A stretch of 64,000 nt of DNA, from assembly GCF_944387275.1 (NCBI RefSeq), contig NZ_CALXEG010000005.1, positions 21,567 through 85,566 on the forward strand, written 5' to 3'. Positions 49,761 to 57,831 of this stretch are shown here, one piece after another. Positions within the stretch are counted from its first letter, which is position 1, and each line of letters opens with the position of its first letter. The stretch is from an uncultured Pseudoflavonifractor sp. Its GTDB lineage: Bacteria; Bacillota; Clostridia; Oscillospirales; Oscillospiraceae. Position numbers and translations under genes: made by a program. The notes below the pieces were generated by a model that saw only the letters and a program-made list of their open reading frames with translations, was not told the DNA's origin and did not search any database.

Positions 49761-49826
49761 GACTTTTCCTCCTGTTTTCTCTTTTATTCCATTCTCTTTT
49801 GTGCAGGGTCCCCTCCTCGCACGGGC

Positions 49827-51197
49827 TCAGAGCTCCAGATAGGCCCCCTGTTCCACCAGTGTGCGCTGAAGCTGTTTTACATTCACCTCCCCGGTATTTC
49901 CAGACCCGGCAGCGGCCATTGCGGCGGCCACTCCGGCGGCCTGCCCCATTGCGCCTACTGTGGGTGTGGTGCGGATCGCCGCCTGCGCCTCAAATGTGGC
50001 GGAAACGCAGCGTCCGGTGACGATCAGATTCCTGATCTGCGGACAGATCATAATGGAGTAGGGGATCGCATAGAAGGCGCCCTTTTGCGCCGCAAATGTG
50101 CTGTCCGTCCCCTCGCCCTTGGGATTGTGGATATCGATGGGATAGGCCGAGTGCGCGATCCTGTCCTCAAAGGGCCGGCAGGCCAGGATGTCCTCTGCTG
50201 TCAGCGTGTACTTGCCTATCAGCTGGCGGGAGCCTCTGACCCCCACGGAAGGGCCTGTAAACTCCAGCATGGCCTGTTGGAAGCCGGGCACCTGTTCCCG
50301 CAGGAACCGGTCCAGCTCCGCGCACTGGCGGCGGCCGATCTGCTCGGCCTCGCTCAGGCTGGCCGCATCCGTGCCGTCGTGATCCACGATCCTGGTGGTA
50401 TTGATGATGTACTCGCCCGGCCGCCCCGTGGCGAACATGAGCACATTCTCCCGGCGGATGGACAGCTCTCCCGCCGCCTTGGCCCGGGCGAACGCATCGT
50501 CAAACCCCTCCAGGTCCACCGGGACCGGCCGGCGAAAGATCTCCATATAGGGCGCCAGCTTGGGGAACTTCTCCGGGTTGGACAGCACATAGCCTTTCAG
50601 CTGTTCCGTATCCACGCCGCAGTATTTCATCTTCATGGTCATGGGCTGGGCGGCCCCGTCCTCCGGCCTGCCTTTTGCCATGGGCGCGCCTGCCCAGGCG
50701 GCCACGTCGCCGTCGCCGGTAGCGTCTATGTACACCTTGGCGGACAGGCCGTTCAGCCCGTCCTTATTGCACACCGTCAGCCCGGTGATGGACCCGTGCT
50801 CCGTCTGTACCGCGCCCACGAACGTGTGGAAGAGCACGGTGCAGCCGGCCTCCGCCAGCTTCTCGTCCAAAAGGAGCTTAAGGCCTTCCGCGTCAAAGGG
50901 GGTGATGGTGCTGGTGTACTGCTTGGTGTCCGGAACATGCCCGGGGGACTGCCCCCGCCGGACCAGTTCTTCCACCAGCTCTTCCATGATCCCCAGAATC
51001 ACCTGCTTTTCCCCGGCATGGAAGGTCATCATGGGGCCCACGCCGCACCCTGTCAGCGTTCCGCCCAGATAGCCGTTCTGCTCCAGCACCAGGACGTCTG
51101 CGCCGTTTCTCGCCGCGGCCAGCGCTGCGGCACACCCCGAAACGCCGCCGCCCACGACCACAACATCGAACTTTTTTGTGTAAAGCGTCCGTTCCAC
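49827..51197 (-). CDS. FAD-dependent oxidoreductase (FAD_oxidored family)
   Basis: This 456-residue flavoprotein begins with the dinucleotide motif VVVVGGGVSGCAAALAAAR and has VLVLEQNGYLGGTLTGCGVG, YIDATGDGDVAAWAGAP, and a C-terminal FAD contact region NLIVTGRCVSATFEAQAAIR with TPTVGAMGQAAG. This is typical of the FAD_oxidored family that act on small cyclic or hydroxy substrates. The start is GTG at 51197 with GGGGAGG upstream; further upstream codons lack a ribosome site. It is the first gene after a perfect consensus promoter and probably leads the operon down to the permease, HyuA, zincin and S-layer genes. Confidence 0.9.
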   Translation of the reverse strand: MERTLYTKKFDVVVVGGGVSGCAAALAAARNGADVLVLEQNGYLGGTLTGCGVGPMMTFHAGEKQVILGIMEELVEELVRRGQSPGHVPDTKQYTSTITPFDAEGLKLLLDEKLAEAGCTVLFHTFVGAVQTEHGSITGLTVCNKDGLNGLSAKVYIDATGDGDVAAWAGAPMAKGRPEDGAAQPMTMKMKYCGVDTEQLKGYVLSNPEKFPKLAPYMEIFRRPVPVDLEGFDDAFARAKAAGELSIRRENVLMFATGRPGEYIINTTRIVDHDGTDAASLSEAEQIGRRQCAELDRFLREQVPGFQQAMLEFTGPSVGVRGSRQLIGKYTLTAEDILACRPFEDRIAHSAYPIDIHNPKGEGTDSTFAAQKGAFYAIPYSIMICPQIRNLIVTGRCVSATFEAQAAIRTTPTVGAMGQAAGVAAAMAAAGSGNTGEVNVKQLQRTLVEQGAYLEL

Positions 51198-51324
51198 CCT
51201 TTTCCTCCCCTTTTCATTTCTTCCGTGCATTATTTTCAAAATTTTCGTATATTTAGATTTGTCTTTTTCGTTTTATTTGCTTTTTGCACATTACTTTTTA
51301 TTTTTCTCTCTTTATTTTAGCTAT

Positions 51325-51353
51325 ATTATATATTCATTTTCTAAAACTGTCAA
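51325..51353 (-). promoter_or_regulatory. Perfect sigma-A promoter for the FAD oxidoreductase operon
   Basis: TTGACA and TATAAT, both fully consensus, are separated by exactly 17 bases on the minus strand, about 125 bases before the GTG start. A perfect promoter is normally held down by a repressor, and the divergent RpiR gene is the obvious candidate. The rest of the 51198-51560 spacer is AT-rich with no gene. Confidence 0.85.
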
Positions 51354-51560
51354 TATGATTGAAAATTATTTTTATATAATTTGATGTTTTCTGATTTGTT
51401 CAAGTTGACAGATTTTTTGTCTTATCCGCACACTATTTGATTTTTGCCATTTTTTATGATATATTTAGTAAATGAAACTGTTTCCCCGATTTTGTATCAA
51501 AATCTGAATTTTTGCTCTCGCATACACACTCTTGGCGTTTTATCAAAAAGGAGGATGCTT

Positions 51561-52415
51561 GTGGTCTCCGCCGTTATTGCAAAAATCATATCCATGCAGC
51601 AGAGCTTAACTGTCAGCGAGAATGAGATCGCACAGTATGTCATCCACAATGCCGACAGCGTCGTGACCAGCACGATTACAGCCATCGCAAAAAACACCAA
51701 CACCTCAGAAGCCAGCATCAACCGTTTCTGCAAGAAGATCGGCTTCAAAGGCTTCAACAGCTTCAAAGTCGCGTTGGCACAGGACAACTTCTATAACTCC
51801 ATGCAGGAGTCCGGCGCTGAGCGCCAGACCGGCCTTGTCGCCACGGTCAGCAACGACTACCGCCATATGCTGGTCAACACCACCGCCATGCTGGACGAGG
51901 AGCAGGTCCTCCGGGCTGCCGCTGAAATGCGCACTGCACCTCACATCTTTATCTTCTCCCTCTCCTACACTGGCTTTGTGGCCCGTGAGCTGGAGTTTAA
52001 GCTCAGTATGGTGGGCCTCTATGCAAAGGCCATCTCCGAGCCGGGAAATATCAGGGTCTACTCCAGCTGTGTCAACAAGGGAGACCTGGTCATCGTCATC
52101 GCGCCCACGCTTATGATGCGGGAGCTCTACCACGCCATCACCACCTGCCGGGAGCGCGGCGCCACCATCCTCTCCATCACCAGCTATGACTCCCCCAAGC
52201 TCAGTACCCTTGTGGACTACAAATTTATCATCAGCGACCGCATCACCACACAGAACTCAGTCTCTGTCTCCAATAATCTGATGTTCCTCTATGTCACCGA
52301 TGTGCTCTACTGCGCCCTGCTGGAGAGCGACAAAAACCTGAAGCAGAGGCGGCTCAACAGCGACTCCATCCTCAACAGCCAGCAGACGATGGACAGCTAC
52401 TTCTTCGAATTCTGA
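51561..52415 (+). CDS. RpiR-family transcriptional regulator with SIS domain
   Basis: This 284-residue regulator has an N-terminal helix-turn-helix of the RpiR type (LTVSENEIAQYVIHNADSV, TEASINRFCKKIGFKGFNSF-like helices) and a sugar-isomerase-like SIS domain (FIFSLSYTGFVARELEFKL, KGDLVIVIAPTLMMRELYHA, TILSITSYDSPKLSTLVDY). SIS domains bind phosphosugars or related ligands. The GTG at 51561 has GGAGG six bases upstream; an in-frame ATG at 51555 is directly against the ribosome site and less likely. It is divergent from the FAD/HyuA operon and is its likely regulator. Confidence 0.88.
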   Translation: MVSAVIAKIISMQQSLTVSENEIAQYVIHNADSVVTSTITAIAKNTNTSEASINRFCKKIGFKGFNSFKVALAQDNFYNSMQESGAERQTGLVATVSNDYRHMLVNTTAMLDEEQVLRAAAEMRTAPHIFIFSLSYTGFVARELEFKLSMVGLYAKAISEPGNIRVYSSCVNKGDLVIVIAPTLMMRELYHAITTCRERGATILSITSYDSPKLSTLVDYKFIISDRITTQNSVSVSNNLMFLYVTDVLYCALLESDKNLKQRRLNSDSILNSQQTMDSYFFEF

Positions 52416-52450
52416 CCTCTGTCTCCTTACAAAAGTACCTGACACGAGGT

Positions 52451-52487
52451 AAGCCCCATGGGTTCCTGTTGGGAACCCATGGGGCTT
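52451..52487. terminator. Strong stem-loop after the RpiR gene
   Basis: A perfect 16-bp stem (AAGCCCCATGGGTTCC and its complement) lies 36 bases after the stop. There is little T-run, so termination efficiency is uncertain. Confidence 0.55.
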
Positions 52488-52560
52488 AGTGCGCATATGG
52501 GAGGAGTAGGGACATGTGTAAATCCGCATGTCCCTATTTTGTGTTGGCCCCAAATAGAAA

Positions 52561-52592
52561 GAAAGCCGCATCCCCAAGGGGATGCGGCTTTC
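52561..52592 (-). terminator. Terminator after the Rrf2 gene
   Basis: A perfect 15-bp stem (GAAAGCCGCATCCCC and its complement, loop AA) is followed on the minus strand by TTTCTTTCTATTT. Confidence 0.88.
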
Positions 52593-52624
52593 TTCGCAGG
52601 GCGCTGCGGTTGAGGGCGTTTCCG

Positions 52625-53080
52625 TCAGCAGTCCGCTTTCTCTTCCGGCGGATGGACGATACTCTCAAATTCATCGATCATAGAGCGCAGTGTGACGCCC
52701 TCCATGGCCTGCCGGACGGCGTCCTCGATCTGATGGTAAGGAGACTGCAATACCTTGCGGATATTCTGGGCCACAGGGCACGCCCTCTCCTGGCAGGGAT
52801 GGATTCCGATCAGAGAGGCTAGCCCATGGGGCTCCAAAGCGGTATAGATCTGATACAGTGTGATCTGGTCCGGGTCTGCGCACAGCTCCGCGCCGCCTGT
52901 CCCCCGGGGAACGGTAATCAGCCCCGTTTTTTTCAGGGCGCTCATGATATTGCGGATCACCACGGGATTACATCCCGTGCTCTCGGCAAGGAGGCCGCTG
53001 GTCACCTTGGCAATGCCCCTGGCTTCATAAATGAAGATGAGACAATGTACCGCCACTGAACATTTCATACTGATCTGCAT
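52625..53080 (-). CDS. Rrf2-family transcriptional regulator (YwnA-like)
   Basis: This 151-residue Rrf2 protein has MKCSVAVHCLIFIYEA, a winged helix (KVTSGLLAESTGCNPVVIRN and ALKKTGLITVPRGTGGAELC), and the dimer helix with HPCQERACPVAQNI. The three Cys of iron-sulfur Rrf2 proteins are not in the standard spacing; the HPC-x4-C pair is like YwnA/redox-sensing types. It is divergent from a quinone-oxidoreductase gene. A perfect inverted repeat overlaps its own promoter, suggesting autoregulation and control of the neighbour. Confidence 0.9.
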   Translation of the reverse strand: MQISMKCSVAVHCLIFIYEARGIAKVTSGLLAESTGCNPVVIRNIMSALKKTGLITVPRGTGGAELCADPDQITLYQIYTALEPHGLASLIGIHPCQERACPVAQNIRKVLQSPYHQIEDAVRQAMEGVTLRSMIDEFESIVHPPEEKADC

Positions 53081-53119
53081 ATGAGGTCCTTTCCGTATCG
53101 GCCGGCTTCAATTGATATG

Positions 53120-53147
53120 ATGATACACTGCAAGAGATGTAACTCAA
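53120..53147 (-). promoter_or_regulatory. Candidate promoter of the Rrf2 gene
   Basis: On the minus strand TTGAGT and TATCAT are separated by 16 bases, about 40 bases before the Rrf2 start. It overlaps the inverted repeat at 53135-53159. Confidence 0.5.
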
Positions 53148-53159
53148 TTCTTTACATCT
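53135..53159. promoter_or_regulatory. Candidate Rrf2 operator
   Basis: AGATGTAA and TTACATCT form a perfect 8-bp inverted repeat with a 9-base spacer, placed in the divergent spacer over the -35 box of the Rrf2 promoter. Confidence 0.6.
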
Positions 53160-53235
53160 GTCATTTTACCGGCCTTCCCGGAAAATTGCAAGTGAGTGAT
53201 TCATAAAAACAGATCCAGTCAGAAAGAGGTCCTGT

Positions 53236-54237
53236 ATGAAAGCGGTACAAATTAACGGCTACTCCAAAAACATCCAAACGACCCTGCGGGACATCCCGCA
53301 GCCTGAACCCACGGATTGTGAAGTGCCGATCCAAGTGAAAGCGGCGGCGGTCAATCCGCTGGAACTCCTGATCCTCAACGGGCGTGTAAAGCTGATCCAG
53401 AACTACCCCATGCCCCTTACCCTGGGAAACGAATGCGCCGGCATCGTGAAGCAGACCGGGCGGAATGTGACGGATTTTCAGGTTGGGGATCGGGTCTACA
53501 CCCGGCTTCCGCTGAACAAGATCGGTGCCTTTGCGGAATATGTGGCTGTGGATCAGAGCGCGGTGGCAAAAATGCCGGAGGGTTATGCGTTTGCCGCAGC
53601 TGCCGCCATTCCGCTGACTGGCCTGACCGCCTATCAGGGAATCGTGGAGGAGCTGGACGCAAAACCGGGAGAGACGGTGCTGATCCCCGGGGGCTCGGGC
53701 AGCTTCGGACAGATGGCAGTCCCCATTGCGAAAGCACTGGGCCTCCGCGTCATCGTCACCGGCAACGGCCGCGCCCGGGAGCAGATCCTGGCACTGGGCG
53801 CAGACCAGTACATAGACTACAAAAAGGAAAACTACTGGGAGGTTTTGTCCGGGATCGATCATGTCATCGACACCCTGGGCCCTGCCGAATTTGAGCATGA
53901 GCTGTCTGTGCTGAAAAGAGGCGGGCGGCTGCTGAGCCTGCGGACCGGCCCCAACCGGACGTTTGCGGTGCGGAATCAGGTTTCGCCCCTCAAAAAGGTC
54001 CTGTTCTCGCTGGCTGGCCGCAAATATGACCGGGCCGCCCGAAAGCAGGGAAAGGAATACCGCTTTCTGTTTGTCCGCTCCGACGGCGCACAGCTGCAGA
54101 AGGTGACGGAGATCGTGGAGAAACGCCATATGGTGCCCGCTGTGGACCCCCATCATTTCACCCTTTCTCAGGCCGACGAGGCCCTGGGGCTGGTGGAGCG
54201 GGGCCCGCTCGCCGGCAAAGTGATCCTTACAATTTGA
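53236..54237 (+). CDS. Zinc-free medium-chain (quinone oxidoreductase-like) NADP-dependent oxidoreductase
   Basis: This 333-residue medium-chain dehydrogenase has the N-terminal GroES-like domain (VKAAAVNPLELLILNGRVK, TLGNECAGIVKQTGRNVTDF, VGDRVYTRLP) and a Rossmann domain with VLIPGGSGSFGQMAVPIAKA and NGRAREQILALGADQYIDY. No zinc ligands are visible, so it belongs to the quinone/enone reductase side of the family. The ribosome site is AAGAGG. It is divergent from Rrf2 and followed by a ferredoxin-flavodoxin gene, a redox detoxification context. Confidence 0.92.
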   Translation: MKAVQINGYSKNIQTTLRDIPQPEPTDCEVPIQVKAAAVNPLELLILNGRVKLIQNYPMPLTLGNECAGIVKQTGRNVTDFQVGDRVYTRLPLNKIGAFAEYVAVDQSAVAKMPEGYAFAAAAAIPLTGLTAYQGIVEELDAKPGETVLIPGGSGSFGQMAVPIAKALGLRVIVTGNGRAREQILALGADQYIDYKKENYWEVLSGIDHVIDTLGPAEFEHELSVLKRGGRLLSLRTGPNRTFAVRNQVSPLKKVLFSLAGRKYDRAARKQGKEYRFLFVRSDGAQLQKVTEIVEKRHMVPAVDPHHFTLSQADEALGLVERGPLAGKVILTI

Positions 54238-54290
54238 CCTGAAGATGCAGCCGTTTCAACGGCGCAGCAAAACATAAGGAGGAACGTTCC

Positions 54291-55052
54291 ATGAAGATGT
54301 ATGAGCTTTGTTTCAGCCCCACGGGCGGGACCCAAAAGGTGGCGGATATCCTGACCGGCGCACTGACGGACGAGGCCGTCCGGGTGGATCTGGCAGACCA
54401 CAAAACCAATTTTGGCGCCGTGGCGCTGACCCAGGAGGATGTGGCTGTTATCGCCGTGCCGTCCTACGGAGGCCGTGTCCCGGCCACCGCCGTGGAGCGC
54501 CTTGCCGCTGTCCAGGGCAACGGGGCCCGCGCTGTTTTGGTCTGCGTCTATGGAAACCGGGCCTATGAGGACACACTGGCAGAGCTGCAGGATACCGCCA
54601 AGCAGGCGGGGTTTCGGGTGATCGGGGCTGTGGCTGCGGTGGCGGAGCACTCCATTGCCCGACAGTTTGCCGCCGGCAGACCGGATGAGCAGGATGTCCG
54701 GCAGCTCACCCAATTCGCCAAGCAGCTCCGTGAGAAGCTCTCTTCCGGCGATGCTGCGGAGCCCCCGATCCCCGGCAACCGCCCCTACAAAAAAGCGGGT
54801 GGGGCCGGTATGGTCCCCAGGCCCACCAAAGCGTGCACCCGGTGCGGCGTGTGCGCTCAGGCCTGCCCTGTTCAGGCGGTCCATCCGGACGACCCGAAAA
54901 AAGTGGACGAAAAGGCCTGCATCTCCTGTATGCGCTGCGTATCGGTCTGCCCCCACTCCGCCCGCAAGGTGAATTCCGCCATGCTGGCGGCTGTGGGCCT
55001 GGTGCTGAAGAAGGCCTGCTCCACGCGGAAGGACTGCGAACTGTTTCTGTGA
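54291..55052 (+). CDS. EFR1-type flavodoxin-ferredoxin fusion
   Basis: This 253-residue protein joins a flavodoxin-like domain (LCFSPTGGTQKVADILTGAL, VPSYGGRVPATAVERL, VCVYGNRAYEDTL) to a 2[4Fe-4S] ferredoxin (CTRCGVCAQACPVQAVHP and CISCMRCVSVCPHSARKV). All eight cluster Cys are present. Such EFR1 proteins carry electrons in anaerobes. It follows the oxidoreductase gene on the same strand with its own AGGAGG, so the two probably form an Rrf2-controlled operon. Confidence 0.92.
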   Translation: MKMYELCFSPTGGTQKVADILTGALTDEAVRVDLADHKTNFGAVALTQEDVAVIAVPSYGGRVPATAVERLAAVQGNGARAVLVCVYGNRAYEDTLAELQDTAKQAGFRVIGAVAAVAEHSIARQFAAGRPDEQDVRQLTQFAKQLREKLSSGDAAEPPIPGNRPYKKAGGAGMVPRPTKACTRCGVCAQACPVQAVHPDDPKKVDEKACISCMRCVSVCPHSARKVNSAMLAAVGLVLKKACSTRKDCELFL

Positions 55053-55103
55053 TGGAACCGCCTCTCCCGGCAAGAACGCATAGGGCAGGAGCGCCCTGCC
55101 GTC

Positions 55104-56231
55104 TTATAACATGGCGCTGAAATCGGCCATGGCCTCCGAGATCTTCAGCTGCTGGGGGCACACCGCCTCACAGCTGCGGCAGCCGATACAGGCGCTGGGC
55201 TGCTTGTCCGCCGGAATGGCGGAGAGGGCCATGGGGGCGATGAAGCCGCCGCCGGTGAACCGGTGCTCATTGTACAGCGCCAGCAGATGCGGAATGTCCA
55301 GTCCCTGGGGGCAGTGGCTGGTGCAGTACCGGCAGGCAGTGCAGGCCAACGCCTTGGGGTTGGTCATCTCTCCGCCCAGGGCCAGCAGGCCGTCCCACTC
55401 CCGCTCCGTCAGGGGATCTTCCGTCTCAAAGGTGGCAAGATTGTCCTTCAGCTGGTCCAGATTGGACATGCCGGAGAGAATGACCACCACATTGGGGATG
55501 TGCTGCAGGAACCGGAAGGCCCAGGCGGGAATGGGCCGCTGAGTCGCCATGGCCTGGAGCACTGCGGACTCCTTTTCACTCAGGCGGGCCAGCCGGCCGC
55601 CCCGGAGGGGCTCCATCACCCACACGGGAATGTGGTACTGCTCCAGCAGCTCCACTTTTTCCTTTCCGCCCTGGAAGGTCCAGTCAATGTAGTTGAGCTG
55701 GAGCTGGCAGAACTCCATGTGCTCCCCGTAGGCCTCCAGGAACCGCTTCAGCACCGGCATGGCCCCGTGACAGGAGAAGCCCAGATGGCGGATACGGCCG
55801 TTTTTCTTCTGCTCCAGCAGATAGTCCAGAATGCCGTACTCGGGGTCCAGGTAGGCGTCGATATTCATCTCGCACACATTGTGGAACAGGTAAAAGTCGA
55901 AGTAGTCCACCCGGCACTTCTTCAGCTGTTCCTCGAAGATCTCCTTCACCTTCCCCATATTGCTCAGGTCATAGCCGGGAAACTTGTCCGCCAGATAGAA
56001 CTTGTCCCGGGGATAGGCGGCCAGCGCCTTGCCGATGGCCAGCTCGGAGTTACCGGCGTGGTAGCCCCAGGCGGTGTCATAGTAGTTGACGCCTCGCTCC
56101 ATGGCCAGGGCCACCATCTCCTCCACGGCGGCCTGGTCCACCACGGCGTCGTCTCCGCCCACCACGGGCAGGCGCATGCAGCCCATACCCAGGTTGGAAA
56201 GTTTCATGCCTTGAAAGTCCTTGTAAATCAT
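55104..56231 (-). CDS. Aldo/keto reductase with C-terminal 2[4Fe-4S] domain
   Basis: This 375-residue protein has an aldo/keto reductase barrel (GMKLSNLGMGCMRLP, NYYDTAWGYHAGNSE, FYLADKFPG, DFYLFHNVCE) followed by a ferredoxin-like domain with two Cys clusters (CTACRYCTSHCPQGLDIP and CIGCRSCEAVCPQQLKI). Tetrad residues Asp, Tyr, Lys and His are all visible. This fusion is widespread in anaerobic Firmicutes; physiological substrates are not known. It is convergent with the ferredoxin gene. Confidence 0.94.
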   Translation of the reverse strand: MIYKDFQGMKLSNLGMGCMRLPVVGGDDAVVDQAAVEEMVALAMERGVNYYDTAWGYHAGNSELAIGKALAAYPRDKFYLADKFPGYDLSNMGKVKEIFEEQLKKCRVDYFDFYLFHNVCEMNIDAYLDPEYGILDYLLEQKKNGRIRHLGFSCHGAMPVLKRFLEAYGEHMEFCQLQLNYIDWTFQGGKEKVELLEQYHIPVWVMEPLRGGRLARLSEKESAVLQAMATQRPIPAWAFRFLQHIPNVVVILSGMSNLDQLKDNLATFETEDPLTEREWDGLLALGGEMTNPKALACTACRYCTSHCPQGLDIPHLLALYNEHRFTGGGFIAPMALSAIPADKQPSACIGCRSCEAVCPQQLKISEAMADFSAML

Positions 56232-56363
56232 GGGAACAGCTCCTTTTCATTTTATTTTTGGTCTCATGGGTGGGGCATTCGGACTGCGGGTATCCGGCGT
56301 GGCGGCTCCCTAAAACCACCTCCAGGTGAATTCATATCCTGCTCCGCGGCGGCAGAGGCCGCC

Positions 56364-57062
56364 TCAAGTCCCCTCATCCGCGCCGGGCAGGAGCTCCAGG
56401 CCCTCCACCCAGGAGGCCACGTCAGATTCCGATGCGCCGCCGCTGAAGCGCTGGCCATCCAGCCACCGGGCGTTGGGAGCCAGCGCCTGGAGATCCTCCA
56501 GACTGCCCCCAATGCCGCTGGAGCCGGAGGTGCAGAAGGGTACAATGGTCACGCCGTCAAAGTCGTAGCGCTCCAGGAACGTGTAGATAATCTTGGGCGC
56601 CTGCCCCCACCAGATGGGGTATCCTAGGAACACCACGTCGTAATCCTCCATATTTTCCGCGTCTTCGGAAATGGCGGGCCGGGCATCGGGATCATTCTGC
56701 TCCTGGTTGGCGCGGCAATCATCATTGCTGTAGTTCAGATCGTCACTGGTGTAAGGGTCTTCGGGGACGATCTGGTAGAGGCCGGCCGCCAGAACGGTCT
56801 GAAGATGCCGGGCAATGCCCTCCGTACTGCCCGTGGCGGAGAAGTAGGCCACAAGCACTTTGGGTTCCCCATCCGCAGGGGGCTCGCTCTCGTCCGGCGT
56901 GGCGGCACCGGGGGGCGCGGACTGGGTGGAGGAGGGAATTTCGCCCCCGGACTGCTCCTCCTGTATGGACTGGGACGGGTCGCTCTGGGTTGCGGTTCTC
57001 CCACAGGCCGTCAGGCCACAGGCGAGGGCCAAAGCAGCCAGCAGTGCAAGAATTCGTCTCAT
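56364..57062 (-). CDS. Flavodoxin-domain lipoprotein
   Basis: This 232-residue lipoprotein has a signal peptide with lipobox LTACG (Cys about 20), an acidic Ser/Pro/Glu linker and a flavodoxin domain (VLVAYFSATGSTEGIARHL with the FMN phosphate loop, VVFLGYPIWWGQAPKI, IVPFCTSGSSGIGGS). The domain is the Flavodoxin_4 type, here displayed outside the membrane. The ATG at 57062 overlaps the MerR stop (ATGA) and has AGGAGG upstream. It is probably controlled by that MerR protein and joins the surrounding redox genes. Confidence 0.93.
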   Translation of the reverse strand: MRRILALLAALALACGLTACGRTATQSDPSQSIQEEQSGGEIPSSTQSAPPGAATPDESEPPADGEPKVLVAYFSATGSTEGIARHLQTVLAAGLYQIVPEDPYTSDDLNYSNDDCRANQEQNDPDARPAISEDAENMEDYDVVFLGYPIWWGQAPKIIYTFLERYDFDGVTIVPFCTSGSSGIGGSLEDLQALAPNARWLDGQRFSGGASESDVASWVEGLELLPGADEGT

Positions 57063-57430
57063 TTCACGGTACCTCCTGTCCATCCCTGTGTTTTTCGGAT
57101 CTCATGCCGCAGGTAATCCAGCCGCTGGAGCTGACGCTCCTTGAAGTGGATCTCATTCAAAGCGGCGCTGCGCTTCTCTTCCAGCATATGGAGCCGCTGG
57201 GCGCCAGAGGGCTCACCCTCCAGCAGAAGCCGCATATAGACCTCCACCTCTTCCGTGGTGAATCCGATGTCGTGGAGGGTCATGATGGTGCTCAGCCGTT
57301 CCAGATCGGTATCGTCGTACTGCCAGTCACCCATCACCTTTTTGACCGCTCCGCACAGCCCCCAGCCCTCATACTCCCGCAGGATATGCATGGGGATCTG
57401 ATAGCGCTCGCTTGCCTCCTGTATGGTCAT
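57059..57430 (-). CDS. MerR-family transcriptional regulator
   Basis: This 123-residue regulator starts MTIQEASERYQIPMHILREY (winged helix), continues YDDTDLERLSTIMTLHDIGF and ends in a coiled coil (MLEEKRSAALNEIHFKERQL). There are no Cys metal ligands, so it is probably of the redox or drug-sensing kind. A terminator-like hairpin lies just upstream of its ribosome site. It overlaps the flavodoxin lipoprotein gene by four bases. Confidence 0.92.
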   Translation of the reverse strand: MTIQEASERYQIPMHILREYEGWGLCGAVKKVMGDWQYDDTDLERLSTIMTLHDIGFTTEEVEVYMRLLLEGEPSGAQRLHMLEEKRSAALNEIHFKERQLQRLDYLRHEIRKTQGWTGGTVK

Positions 57431-57447
57431 ATCGCAACCTCCAAATC

Positions 57448-57482
57448 AAAAAATGCGGGTGTTCTCCTCTGGACACCCACAT
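57448..57482 (-). promoter_or_regulatory. Terminator-like hairpin directly before the MerR ribosome site
   Basis: On the minus strand an ATG-x-GGGTGT stem pairs with ACACCC-x-CAT and is followed by TTTTTTGATTT, then the GGAGG of merR. It is either an attenuator of the MerR-flavodoxin pair or the end of an upstream transcript. The remaining 57483-57722 shows no gene that I can support. Confidence 0.6.
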
Positions 57483-57722
57483 TCTAAAGCGGTTTTTGAT
57501 ATATGTCTAATACTTATTTCGGATTATCAGGTATAGACAGGAGGCATTCTTGATCCGTTTCCGCAACGCCGGTACAGCCTCTCAATGAGGGGAAGTTTCG
57601 GGCATCCGGGCGGAAGGCTGACGCTGGCGGCATCGGCGGGAAAAGACCCGCAATATGCAATCATATGCTTCCCCATAGCAGAAAGATTACGAAGAATCTT
57701 TATGCACAGAAATTTTTGAAGA

Positions 57723-57757
57723 AACAGGGCGCCGGAAAAAACTCCCGGCACCCTGTT
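57723..57757 (-). terminator. Terminator after spmB
   Basis: On the minus strand AACAGGG-x-GCCGG pairs with its complement around an A/T-rich loop, followed by TTTCTTC. It begins about 75 bases after the spmB stop. Confidence 0.65.
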
Positions 57758-57831
57758 AGGTCAAATTTGTTCCTGCAGCTCCAGCAAAGGCCCCGCTGGA
57801 TCAAAGTAGGCGAAGCCGCACAGCAGACAGT

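Noticed and set aside
47385..51320. A plus-strand frame of 1311 residues opposite HyuA, permease and FAD oxidoreductase
   Set aside because: His/Gly-rich shadow composition and no start signal; real genes lie on the minus strand.
57527..57751. A 74-residue minus-strand frame between spmB and merR
   Set aside because: No ribosome site, no family pattern, and it begins within the spmB terminator region.
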